This document shows, in pieces, positions 23,288 to 34,132 of a stretch of DNA of 64,000 nt (position 1 is the first letter of the stretch; each line of letters begins with the position of its first letter). The notes below the pieces were generated by a model. The model was not told the DNA's origin and did not search any database. It saw only the letters and a program-made list of their open reading frames with translations. This stretch comes from Brugia malayi. Lineage: Eukaryota > Nematoda > Chromadorea > Rhabditida > Onchocercidae. Position numbers and translations under genes: made by a program. Where the stretch lies: assembly GCF_000002995.4 (NCBI RefSeq), contig NW_025062476.1, positions 7,562,501 to 7,626,500 of the forward strand. Reading direction: 5' to 3'.

Positions 23288-25843
23288 ATGACAAGTAATG
23301 CTGACTTGTCAACAATAGATAAGATGGCTCAAGATGCTTACAATTTGAGCGAAGCGTACCGTTTCAAGGAACAAGCGAATGTTCGATACAGCGAGAAAGA
23401 TTATGCGTTAGTTGTTTGTTTTTCACATTTTCATTCTGGTGATCCAGTTCTAACTGCAGAACTATTTCAGTAAATCTTTTATGTTGTATCGTTTTGTCGC
23501 TAGTGTTTCAGTCTTTTTTTATAAAAAAAATGCTTGGTTTGACCTTTTGCTTTTTTATAAAAATTCTTTAGATTGTTATTTGAAGCCAAACATTTGTAAA
23601 TTCAGTCCCTCCACGTTATGATGCGTTTGTTTCCATATGCATATGCTCTAACTTTTTATTAATATCCATCTCTAATTTGAGATTTTCAGTAAACATAATG
23701 TGGTATTGTTAAACATTCGTAAGTTTCACTCAGTTGCCTCTAATATCCATATGAAAGAAGGCAAAATTTCTGACATTTTTCCAAGGTGTGATTTCAGTGC
23801 AGCGATCTACTTATACCATCAGTGCTTACTTCGTGCTCGAGCGATCCAGCAACTTTCACAGTTTGGATTGCAGAGTTGGTATCGACTGTTTGTTTCACCT
23901 TTTTTATGGATTACATCAACCTTAATGTTTTCTGAGAAAATAGGGAGGCTGTTGAAGTTCAGTGGATCACTATTTTAAAGGGCTGAGAACTCTTTGTTCT
24001 TCCTAAAACTTGCTTTCTTAGCTCCCAAAAATTGTTTAATGATTATAAAGCTGGATGAAATTGTAATTGCATTTATGCTACATTCAGTATTGTTATTTTA
24101 TTGATTTGTTTAAAATAATCGCTCTTTTTAGGCTTGGCTCGCATGGAGCGAAGTGTAGATGAGTCGGTAACTGATCAGGAAGAAAGTGCAAGCGCGGAAG
24201 GAAGCAGTAAAGTTGTTGATATGAAGCATATTGCTGGTGAATCGGCAGTAAGTTCTGTCTATGTTCAGCAATCACAGTAATTTAAAGTAAAATTAACACA
24301 GAACTCTCTCTTATCTCATTTTTATAAGGAAAATTATATGAAGTTTATGAAAAATTATATGAAGTTTATGTAAAAAAAATTATATGTAGTTTATCTTAGA
24401 ATTTTCAGCATTTAATAACATTAGAAGATCTGAAATTTCAAAAATTCGTTTAATTCGTCTAAAATTGGTTGAAAGGTGATAATAATTCTTCTTTGCCAAA
24501 ATATATGTGTTTTTCATTCATTAACTGATGTTACTTTTCGCTATTTTAATACTGTGAATTAAAAAAAGGTGAAGGATGTCGAAAAATTTGGCGAAAGGCG
24601 CAAAAGAATCAGTTCAACAAGTCGCGGTGAAGAAATGAAAACAGAAGCAACTGTTATCGCATTGAAGTGTTACGCTAATTTAGCAGCATGCATTTTGAAG
24701 GGACAGAATCGTACTGAATCCGATTTTCTTCGTGCTGTAGAATATTGCGATAAGGTGAATCATGAATGGTGGCGTTAATGTGTACATATACTAATTAGTA
24801 TTCAGTGTAACCTTTTGACCGAAACAATTTGAGCAATAATTTAAAGTTGAGAACAGAGTTACAGTAAATTCTTATTCCTATGTTTCATACGAACCTGATC
24901 TTTTCTTAGGTCTTATCAGTGCAACCTTCGAATGAAAAAGCCTTATACCGTAAGGGATTGGCGCTTTCAAAAGTAAACATGTACGAAAAAGCAATCGCAG
25001 TATTGCAAAAATGCAGTTGCAGTAGTATGTTTTTGTATTTATTTGCTTTTTGAATGGTGTTCATGTGTTATACATGGCTTTTTTGCATCGGTATAGTAGA
25101 AATAACTCTTTTACTTCACGTTCTCATATAATTATGGCTTTTATTCATTTCCTAACAAAATTTTTTAGAATTCCGGGTTAGAAAATTAAGAGTTTTTTTA
25201 CTTTAAATGAAACTAGTAGGTGATTATTGACTGAAAAGTAATAACATCCATGAAATCTCGTATCAAATAAAAAACAAGTTTTAATCCTATAATTTTAAGA
25301 TCGTGAAGCACAAATAATAATTGATGAATGTCAACAATTATTAGAAGAGGAACGACAACGGCGAGATGATCAAATTCGACGTAATTTCTCACGTGCATTT
25401 GGAGCTAGAGTAAATGGACATTATTTGTTACAGGTTAGATTTCCTTAATTGATATCTTTGAAACTTCTTATTGTGAATTTCTTGCAATTATTCTTAATAA
25501 ATCTGTGTTTAAGTGTTATTGTACATTGCAGTTTGAAGAAAAATATGACTTCAAGTTTGTTTAGAATCCTTAGCTTCTGGTAAAAAATTGCATTAAAATC
25601 GACTAATATTAGCTTTGCAGTATTATGTCATTTGTTATTTCATTACAGTGCGGCGGAATCATTTTGCACATTTTTTACAATATGTTCAACTTAAAACAAG
25701 ACCTAGTTGAACGCAGCGCAGTAATTTGATTTCGTACTTCATCACTGCAGGAATATAATGATGGCGTTGTGAATCAGATAATAACAATGAATGGAAGTGC
25801 CAATACAAATTCAGGTGGTGAGCATCGCTTGAATCTTCAGTAG
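23288..25843 (+). CDS. TTC9-like tetratricopeptide repeat protein, seven exons, 279 aa
   Basis: Exons: 23288-23406, 23798-23874, 24132-24247, 24569-24754, 24910-25024, 25300-25433, 25751-25843; phases agree throughout. The ATG lies 5 nt after a tttttag acceptor, so the mRNA is probably trans-spliced. Residues ~23-62 form a TPR (AYRFKEQANVRYSEKDYAAA then IYLYHQCLLRARAI), 67-104 an acidic/serine linker, ~134-160 a second TPR (ALKCYANLAACILK), and ~173-203 a third (NEKALYRKGLALSKVNMYEK). A charged helix follows (LLEEERQRRDD). Order and spacing match TTC9/TTC9C proteins. FKBP-type TPR proteins share the fold, but no isomerase domain is present. TPRs mediate protein binding, often to Hsp90; the partner is unknown. 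The acceptor of exon 4 (aaaaaaag) is poor. The end is uncertain: a donor at gtgagc in exon 7 and an acceptor at ~25873 would give another short tail. Confidence 0.82.
24327..24391. repeat. Short tandem repeat in TPR-gene intron 3
   Basis: About three imperfect copies of a ~22-bp unit aaaattatatgaagtttatg. No function apparent. Confidence 0.7.
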
Positions 25844-26979
25844 CAAAATTAAGCTTTGTATTCAGTTTTGCAGCATTTGAATTATCTATTTTGGATTTTC
25901 AAGATGAACTAGTGTTGAGTAAAAATTTCCAGTGACATTGTGCATATATTTATTCGCTGTCTGTATCATGAGTAACTGAGCAAATATGTTTGCTGTTGTT
26001 CCATTTTTATTATATGAGAATTTTACATGTTTATAAATAATTTTATGTATGTTGGTTATATGTTTGGAAATTTTTTTAGAATAAAATCCGTGATTGAACG
26101 ATTATATTCTATATTATCAGTTTTGAAGGTTATTTCCTTTCATCCTTAATTTTTCATGGTTTTATTTATAAATATTCTGAAAAAGATTTCAGTAATCTGC
26201 CAATCACGCTGTTATATATTAAATCTGTATTATTTGGGGATTTAGCAAGTGTAGTGTTTGTTGTCATATCTTAAAAATCATTTAACTTTACAATTCTAGT
26301 TTAACTTCTACCATTTAACTATTAATTTAACGCTCATGGTTCTTTATGCGATTGAATAAAGTTATAAAACGAAAATGCCAAGTGAAAAATCTCCTTTGTT
26401 ATTTAAAATTTTTCTAAATATTCGTCCACAAAAAAAAAAATTCCATGTCTTATGGAAGTTGGATAATTTTCATTAGTTTGAATTTAATGTCATGTGTGGT
26501 TGCTTGAAGGTGCTGTTGTTGATAGTTTGTATTGATAGCGTTTGCCCCATGGAGTGATTCTGCTGGGAACTTGTTTTATGCTTTTATGAATTTTTAGGAT
26601 GCTGTTCAATAATGGAACATTTCATGAAGGTATGGAAGTAACAGCTTTTGTTAAATGCATTATTGTTTACTACCAGGACTTATAAGTTACTGAAGTGGCT
26701 TAAAGTTTTCGTTATAGTGCAATCAAAAATAGGTGTTGCGATTTTTTTTTTTTCTAATTAAGGGAAGTTTTTAGTAGCTATGTAGGAATAAATGGAATCA
26801 GTTTCTGAAATTTTAAGCAAAAATTTAAGCAGTTTCTGAAATTTGAATGAACTATAATTCTTTTGTTTGCGTCTTAGATATTATTGTGGCTTCCTTCATG
26901 TTTACATGCTTCGCGTATTAAAAGACCTCAGCGGTTGTGAAGATTCATTATTAAATGAAGTTGGTGTAGCGAGTGCAGG
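25844..26979. other. Intergenic region between TPR and phosphatase genes
   Basis: AT-rich; an aataaa at about 26082 could be the poly(A) signal of the upstream gene. No convincing exon. A gagtgcag acceptor directly precedes the next ATG. Confidence 0.4.
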
Positions 26980-29900
26980 ATGGTAAAACGCAAGAAGTCC
27001 AAAGGGGTAAGTTTGGAATTTCTTGGATGCTGAGGCTGGAAAATTCAGTAGGTTTGGAATTTCTGCACTAATGTATTGTGTTTCTTGTCAGGAATCAGTA
27101 TCTCTTGATGGTTATGAATTCAACATAGCAAAGTTACTTTTCAAATTTTCAAAATTTTTGACGCCACAGATTGGAAGCGTCGTCACTTTTCGTGTCGGAG
27201 GTGTCCAAGATGCAGTTGTCATCGTTTTACCAACCAACAGAAACTGTACAATAAGCTAATTAGAGTTTTAATTACTCAATATTTTAAAGTAAAAGAAATC
27301 GGATAAGTAATGTGACAGTAAATTAAAAAGACAGGAAATAGCTCAGAGAAAAGGAAATGAGAGATAATTTCGAAAACAAGTAGAAGGATTTAGATTTAAA
27401 AAGAAATGCTCCAATTAACAGACATAAAATAAGACCAGGAAAAAAAAATGTGAAGCACTAAAAGAAACTTAATCTTACCTACTTAATGCCATTTTTATTT
27501 TGCTCCTCCTTGAATTTCAATATCTGGATATTTCGTCCAAAGATACCCAAATAGGTAAAATCAGCCTAACCTCGATTTTGTCGAAACTGCATCACTGCTT
27601 CGAGTCTATTTGAGCTGTCTTGTTTATAACTGGATTGGCTTTGTTTAGTGTAAAATAACAACTGATAGCATTATGTAATGCTATGTCTATTAACTTAGCT
27701 AAACTTGAAAAAACGAACAGGAACAGAAATCATTGTAGAAGAAAAGCAAAAGAGAGAGCACAGTGGAGGAACTAGTGACGATGGCCACGGTAGAAGATGA
27801 TGAAGGAGTGGTTATACCGACAAGACCGAAGAAAAAATCAGGCTCTGATCAAGCACTGGAAAAATTTGCGCTTGCTACTGTTGCTAAAAGTACTATTTGT
27901 CCGGTAAAAGTAATGAATGGCAATTAAGAAATAATACTCATTTTTTCAATCTCCTTTATTCTAACAAAATAGAAATCTTAAGTTTTAGACAAATGCACCA
28001 TCCCTAATGATTCGTGATATCGCAGAATAACGAGTTAATTAAATGATGTGGTTATAGTCCAGCATAAGGTGGAGGTTTTAAAATCTCATTCATGATGCAC
28101 TTAACTTTTGAAATGTCATGCGATGCTAAGGACCTCTATTTCGTGATATAGAGCAACAGAAAAACTTTTCAATTACCAAAATTGGAAGTTTCTTATTTCC
28201 TCTTGTCACTTGATTAAAGGACAGCAAGAAAACTGAAGGAGTAATACTTGATAGGCTCACACTTATTCTGCTATGTAATTGATAAATTTATTAAAAGCTT
28301 TCATAGTTTTTGTCGAAAAGGGGTTCTGTTTCTTCAAGAAATAGACGGTTTGCGAGCAGAGTTTGCAACATTGAAAACATTTGTGCCGACAGCAACTTCA
28401 CAAGCAGCATTTGATCGGAATAAGGATTGCAACCGATACAACAATATTATTTGCTATGATCACACAAGAGTTGTACTAAAGTAATTTGATTACCATTTAC
28501 GTTAATAATTCGTGCTTTTCTGCATTTAATATATATCTCGCAAACGCAAACAGCAAGTGCATAAGAAAGGAGTATACCTTAAATTAATTACTGGAGAACA
28601 TGTCTTTCCACAGATTCAATGTGCCTCCAGATAGGGATTATATTCATGCTAATTATGTTCGGACATCACTCTGCAATCTTCCCAACAATTTTATTTGTAC
28701 ACAGGTGTGAACAGCTTTCTTATGAACTATTTTTATCATGTTAGCTGAACTTTCCTGTTATAGAAATGATCCTAAATATACATAATAATATATCATATTA
28801 GCGTGTCTGACATTGATTATATGATTTATGCATAATGTCGTTGCACCTTGCCACCATGAAGCTAGAAGTATTAAAGGGCCCAATGGATTCGACAGTGAAT
28901 GATTTTTGGCGGTTGGTGTGGCAAGAGAAACCAAAAACTATCGTTATGTTGTGTAAAGTGATAGAATGCGGTAAGCAAAAATGCTCCCAATATTTTCCAT
29001 TGAATCAGGGTGAAACAAAGCAATACGGAAAGATTATTGTAAAAAACGTCCGGAAAACTTCATCACCTTCAGAAAAGGTTTAATGATTTCAATTTCTACC
29101 TTATTTTCTGGAATTTATTAAAATTCGTAAAGCAGAACTATTTTCTACTGGACCATTTTTATTGTGAAGTTATCAAAAAACTTGTTACATCTTTATTAAA
29201 ATTCAAATAAACATTCAAGATTTTTGTTCTGGAAATATTATTGGAGAAATCCTCAGGTTTTTGAAGCAATTCAAATGAACATCAACGTGAAGGGAAATCC
29301 AGCAATTGTATTAACCCTATTTAAATGGTTAGACTGGCCAGGTAAGTGAACAATTTAATTTATTTGAATTTTATATAAAATTTCGTTCTTTGCAACTTTG
29401 CATGCAGCTAGCATTTCCGGAACCCTGTTTTTTCTGCTAATTTGAAAATAATTTTTACAAAAAAAGCGTTACGGAAACAAACTGTCACACTATAATTCCT
29501 GATCTTTTAACTATTCTGAATCCTTAAAGTGCTGAATTTATGAAATATGAATAGTCTCGACGAATTTTTTGGAATCACTTTTTATAAACAGCAATTTGTC
29601 TTCCGATGTTTCTACAAGGAAAAGAGTAATTTCAGACTTTGGAGTGCCAACATCTGGAATGGGAATGTTGCGAATCCTGCGACAAATTCGAGATCAACCT
29701 CGAAGCACAGCAATTATTCATTGTTCGGCAGGTGTCGGAAGATCGGGGACAATCATTGCATGCGAGATCTGCTTGAAGATCCTTCTTGAAGGGAAGGATC
29801 TCAATGTAAGATTTATTATTTCATTTTTTGAAAGTAATATCACAATAAAAATGGTGTGATATGATTTTGTTTAAGTTGTTTATTTGTTCGTTACAGTTTT

Positions 29901-30258
29901 AACATATGAACACAACTAGCTGGTACCATATAAACAGAAGGGTAATGTATACGTATTTGCATAGGCATATGAATGCATGTTTTCACCTTTGTTGTCATAT
30001 TTTTCAGGTATCAGTATTCCAGAGGATAGAATGATCTGTTACAACTCCTAGCGCACTTTCTAATCTTTATTTCAGGTGCTGGATGTCATAAAAGAAATAC
30101 GAACACAGCGAGCTGGTGCTGTGCAAACAGAAGGCCAATATGTATATTTGCATAGGACACTGTGCGAGTATATAAATGCTAAAAAAATTGCGAAAGAAAA
30201 GATCGCGGAATTCTTTACGTCCTATTTGGCTTATGCAAGCAGTTGTAAAGGAGAATAA
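26980..30258 (+). CDS. Classical protein tyrosine phosphatase, eight exons, 349 aa
   Basis: Exons: 26980-27006, 27739-27889, 28339-28480, 28614-28704, 28877-29077, 29257-29341, 29636-29805, 30076-30258; all phases agree. The ATG is one base after a gtgcag acceptor. A lysine-rich N-terminus (1-18) precedes a single cytosolic PTP domain from about 60. Visible motifs: NRY (91-93, phosphotyrosine loop), DYIHANYV (115-122), GPMDSTVNDFW (138-148), the WPD loop completed across an intron as WPDFGVPTS (general-acid D233), the P-loop HCSAGVGRSGT (C262 nucleophile, R268), and the Q-loop QTEGQY (Q310). All catalytic residues are intact, so an active phosphotyrosine phosphatase is predicted. The architecture (short basic tail plus one PTP domain, no membrane segment) is that of the large nematode-specific PTP group. 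Exon 2 is ended at AAA A|GTACTA because this restores the frame and the family spacing. Confidence 0.93.
29906..29972 (+). pseudogene. Decayed copy of PTP exon 8 inside intron 7
   Basis: The stretch after ttacag reads gaacacaactagctgg...aaacagaag..taatgtata.gtatttgcatagg, a diverged copy of the start of exon 8 (gaacacagcgagctgg...aaacagaagg.caatatgtatatttgcatagg). It contains an in-frame TAG and has lost the Q-loop codons. It looks like a tandem exon duplication that has degenerated. Confidence 0.7.
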
Positions 30259-30366
30259 TTCTTTCAATGTTATTATTGATAAGGATGCTTAATGAATGAT
30301 GATGATGCAATAATAACAGCAACATTTCTTGAACATACTTGAAACATCCCAAAATTCCACAGTCTC

Positions 30367-30372
30367 AATAAA
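30367..30372 (+). terminator. Poly(A) signal AATAAA of the phosphatase gene
   Basis: Canonical hexamer 108 nt after the PTP stop codon, on the coding strand. Confidence 0.55.
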
Positions 30373-31191
30373 AAATCCATTTATCAATTGTCTGACTATT
30401 GTGCTTCAAATAATTTTGCAAAACACGAAATAAAAATTGGAATAATAAAACTTTGCATTATTTCATTATTCACATAAATATGTAAACACTTGATGATATT
30501 TAAAAAAAAATCTCATACAAATATAAACTTGGTGAATATAAATGGTGACCTAAGTAAAATATTAATTTTATTAAAATTTCATTAATATAATTAATATAAT
30601 ATAACTATATTGGATTATATAATTACATTAATTATATTGAGAAAATAATTTAAACTTAATCGGAGAAGTATGTCTTTACATACTTATTGTTAATTAAATC
30701 TGGATGTTATCTAAATAAACATCGAATGATGAATTTCGTGATTTCCTCTTCTGTTTTGTGCTTGTTTCCTAATTTTTTCTAAACAATGAATGTTGTTCAT
30801 CCGAGGCACTTTTAATAAATTCAAAATATTAAACTGGAAAACAAACCCAAAATAAGACGAACTGATAAAGACTGGATAATAATTATACTGCTATTAAGTT
30901 TAGACAAGTTTATTGACTACAACCCTGTACATCTATCACATATATCAAATGCAACATTGTTCATTTAAAATAATAATTTGAAGGTAACATAATTTCCAGA
31001 TAGAGTTGGCACTGGGTTAGTGTAGTACAGAATGCATAAACTCCAACTTATAAATCATCTATCGCATAGTATGCTATAAATACGGCAAAAAATTATCCTG
31101 GGGAATTCAAGAAATTTTACTAACACTCTAGGTGTGTATGAAAAGCAAATTCTTTCATACAATTATTTTTCAAAAAATTTTAGAAGTTTGT
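30373..31191. other. Intergenic, convergent gene ends
   Basis: Very AT-rich sequence between the 3' ends of the phosphatase (plus) and PAX gene (minus). It contains short ATTAATATAA-type repeats near 30560-30640. No gene seen. Confidence 0.5.
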
Positions 31192-32313
31192 TTAAAAAAA
31201 GGTTATAACCAATACTTCCAGAATGAAATATCCGTCAAACGCAATTTCAGTATAAATGTATTGTTTATAACTTCTTCCGCTAGATATTCCTTTATTAAAA
31301 TCTGCTAACCTTTGAATTAAGTAAGATTTAACCGGTCGACTAGCACCATTTAGCGTAGCACCAACACTACAGCTTCTGCATACTTCCTGATAATTGTTAT
31401 TCGGGACTGATTCAGCATTGATATCACTGCTGCAACCTACGTTTTTCTTCGTCGTGGAAAATGTGGAGCGCGGTTGCATGGAGCCTGTACGTCGATATCT
31501 ACGAAATAGAAAGTTTCATTTAAGAAAAGATTTTTATTTTCCATTAGTCATTTTTATTTTTGTAAAACTTGCTGTTGATCAAATATTTCTGGTGAAGATG
31601 ACATTTTAATTATCTGCTATCAAATGAAGTGAACTACATTTTGAATATACAAACATTAAACCTTGTCATGATTTTCGAAACACAACTGTGTGTTACACCA
31701 ATAATGCGAGCAATATGGCTTATTCTGTGACCCTTTTCGTAGAGCTGCAGAATTTTTTGTCTTTCTTCCATCGCAAGTGGTCGACCAGGATTGTATGGTC
31801 GTCCAAGCTTATTCTTAGCTTGAAAAATAAGAAAAGCTCATTCTACAGTACAAAAAAGTATTAATAATTCATACAAGTAGTAGAAAATTGGTTAAGCCAT
31901 GATTAAGAGAATCGCATTTAAATTTTAGTAACAAGTGATATAGAAGAAAGAACAAAGCTTTAACGTTATTTAAAAAATATCAAACGTCTGCTTAACCTGA
32001 CTTGTACTCATTGGTTTTAATACAATGTGTTCAAATTTCTTTTCTTAATACGAAAAATCATGTGAAATTGTCGAGAAGGCAACAACGTACAGGATATAAC
32101 TAGCGGCGTAGTAGAAGCAATTAATTTACAAGGATTTGTAGGTTGAATTTCTTTCTTCGTACTTTCGCAGTGTTTCGAAGGATTTGTGACACATGAATTT
32201 GACGACAAAGGATGTGGCAGTATGTATTGCTGCGCATCTATTGGAACAGTGCAGGGTAGAGCTGGTGTGAAGCAAGACGCGCTGTCATGTCCCTGAAACA
32301 ATAAGATGTGCAT
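31192..32313 (-). CDS. PAX-related protein with PAI subdomain only (npax-like), 228 aa
   Basis: Exons on minus: 32313-32091, 31818-31662, 31498-31192, with agreeing phases. Residues ~80-137 are the N-terminal (PAI) half of a paired domain: GRPYNPGRPLAMEERQKIL, then a helix-turn-helix with SHIARIIGVTHSCVSKI and the closing RYRRTGSMQPRS, aligning with the PAX sequence ISRILxVSxGCVSKILxRYxETGSxxPR. Neither the RED half of the paired domain nor a homeodomain follows; the C-terminal ~90 residues are unconserved. C. elegans npax proteins have this same PAI-only design, so a DNA-binding regulator acting in the nucleus is inferred. The start at 32313 follows a gatttag acceptor; a tttcag three codons-plus downstream (before GGACATGAC) could instead join an upstream exon. 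The last exon may carry a further donor. Confidence 0.85.
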
Positions 32314-32425
32314 TTTCTAAATCTTATCATCTTTTTTGGTTGGATCCAAGCTTTTACATTGTTTTTTTCATTAGCTTTTTGTGCAGTGACAAATGGTCAA
32401 ATCATCTTTTTATCAGTGTGCAGAA

Positions 32426-32509
32426 GGTTCATGAAGGTAAGCAATTTTCATGCTTATTTCATGTAACGGTTCATGAAGGTAAGCAATTTTCATGCTTATT
32501 TCATGTAAC
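32426..32509. repeat. Perfect 42-bp tandem duplication
   Basis: 32426-32467 and 32468-32509 are identical (unit begins ggttcatgaaggtaagcaat). It lies just upstream of the PAX gene start. Each copy includes a ggtaagc splice-donor-like word. The exact identity indicates a recent event or an assembly duplication. Confidence 0.95.
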
Positions 32510-32574
32510 CCGTAACTTCACAACAGCTCAAATATTGATTATTTAAATAGCAGTATGTACACTCATCCGTCTTA

Positions 32575-34132
32575 TCAGTCTAAAAGTTTGCTTTCTTGCT
32601 CCTCAAAGCTTTCATATTTTGCTGTAAACCATGCAGACTTCTTTGTCTTATCAGTATTATCATTAGGAGATTCCGACTGTCCAGTTAATCTTTTAATGCT
32701 CATATCAGGATTAGCTCGATCGTACAAATTTTTTAAAAATTTCATGATTTAGCTATTATTCACTTTCTTTTAATCATCCATCGTGTATCCTGCTTAGGTT
32801 TTTAAACCACACGATACAAGCCAAATCAATATCTTCATGCAATTTGTATTACTGGTGTTGTGCTATCCAAATATTGTTATTCTTTTCCATCATAAGAAGG
32901 TAAGAGTTTCATGAAAGCTGATATTTTTAATATATATTAAAAGCTCAACTTATTACACAACTTATCACTTAAATTTTAACAAACTTTTTATGTTTGAAAC
33001 ACTCTTTACAGTTTTTCCCCAAAAAAGTGAATTAATTCCCTCTCTATTCTTTCCGCCCAGTTTCGGTTTCATTTAACAGAAAATCATCCTTACCCATCAT
33101 CCTTACCCTTTCTTTGCAGCTTTTCTGCAAAACAAGGAATGTTTTTCCAAGTGCCATTTTTGATGAACGTCATCCTTCTACTTGTTCTGTTTACTAAAAT
33201 CCAGTCAGACGTATTCTCGTTTGACTTATTTTGAAATTATTTCCATTTATAAAAGTCTTAGGTGAAGTTCTGATACACTGAAAACAATTAAATGCCAATG
33301 TCTCATTCTTTGCAGCTTTTCCCCAAAAAAGTGAATTAATTCCCTCTCTATTCTTTCCGCCCAGCTGACCGGCTCTTCGTCGTATTAACGAATTTTGCAG
33401 AAATAAAATGTAGAATTCCAATTTATTGTTCTCATCAGGTATCCAAAGAAAAGAATCCAGCTTGCTATGAAGACGCTTTTTGTCCTGTTACGTCTAATTC
33501 AGCCTTGATTTGCAGTAGGAGGATGCAATTTGGCAAAATGACGGATGACAATGCTTTGTTACCAACAAAACATATAAACAAATAAATATAACTTAAGCGA
33601 AATAATTGATTTTTAGATTATGCTTTGTCCTTTTTCATCTAAGATACTGTTCAGAAATCATACGACACACTTTTTTATTACTAAAATGACTGACAAACGC
33701 GTGTTACATAAACGCAACCCTGTTGCATTATCAATTACAAGCTCTTTTATTATCAGGAAAAATATGATAAATTTCGGAGAATATAAAAGTTGAATGTGAT
33801 CTGTGTAGGCAGGGTTTTCTGAAATTTTTCGAAATTTCAAATTTCTAATTTTCAAACCAAGAATTTGAAAACAGAAAAATACAAGTGGTATTTGAACACT
33901 TTCTTGTAATAGATGTTATTAATTTGGACAAAATACCAAAGAAATAGTATGAGAATATGGAGATAACAGCAAGTAATATTAATGGCGTAAGAAAATTATA
34001 ATATTTATAAAAAAGCAACTCACCGTTGTCAATAGCAAGGAAATATAATCGACTTGCGTGTTGTAAATCTGAATTTCGTGATCTAGTGCTGTCGAAGATG
34101 CTATCATATTTTGTGTCAAAGCCATGGACCAT
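32575..34132 (-). CDS. Possible two-exon gene, 82 aa, unknown
   Basis: Exon 1 (34132-34024) is an ATG frame of 36 codons ending in a classic AACG|GTGAGT donor (MVHGFDTKYDSIFDSTRSRN...). It is preceded by an acceptor-like acccatag. Exon 2 (32714-32575) continues in phase (ANPDMSIKRLTGQSESPNDN..., ending ESKLLD and TGA). Exon 2 alone also reads as a 56-codon ATG frame from 32745. Composition is hydrophilic and codon use looks coding, against a hydrophobic shadow on the plus strand. The acceptor (gatcgag) is poor and the intron of 1.3 kb holds an opposite-strand candidate gene, so the join is tentative. These exons could instead be 5' exons of the PAX gene, but phases do not fit. Confidence 0.3.
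33013..33364. repeat. Separated 48-bp direct repeat
   Basis: 33013-33060 and 33317-33364 are identical (ttttccccaaaaaagtgaat through ctttccgcccag). The copies are 304 bp apart and bracket the first exon of the candidate secreted-peptide gene. Each copy ends in a strong ccgcccag acceptor-like sequence. Confidence 0.95.
33139..33585 (+). CDS. Candidate small secreted cysteine peptide, 72 aa
   Basis: Exon 1 (33139-33210) starts at an ATG 20-odd nt after a strong tttctttgcag acceptor and encodes a textbook signal peptide (MFFQVPFLMNVILLLVLFTK, then IQSD) ending at a GAC|GTATTC donor. Exon 2 (33439-33585) begins after ttctcatcag in the same phase and encodes 48 residues with three cysteines (NPACYEDAFCPV ... 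ALICSRR) before a TAA. An AATAAA overlaps the stop. An alternative first exon at 32837-32899 (MQFVLLVLCYPN...) also splices in phase. It is not a family I recognise; neuropeptide, insulin-like or effector roles would be guesses. The gene is nested, antisense, in the possible intron of the 32575-34132 candidate. Confidence 0.42.

Noticed and set aside
27023..27259. 78-codon frame in phosphatase intron 1
   Set aside because: Begins within the intron just after a functional donor, resembles no family, and the PTP model is complete without it.
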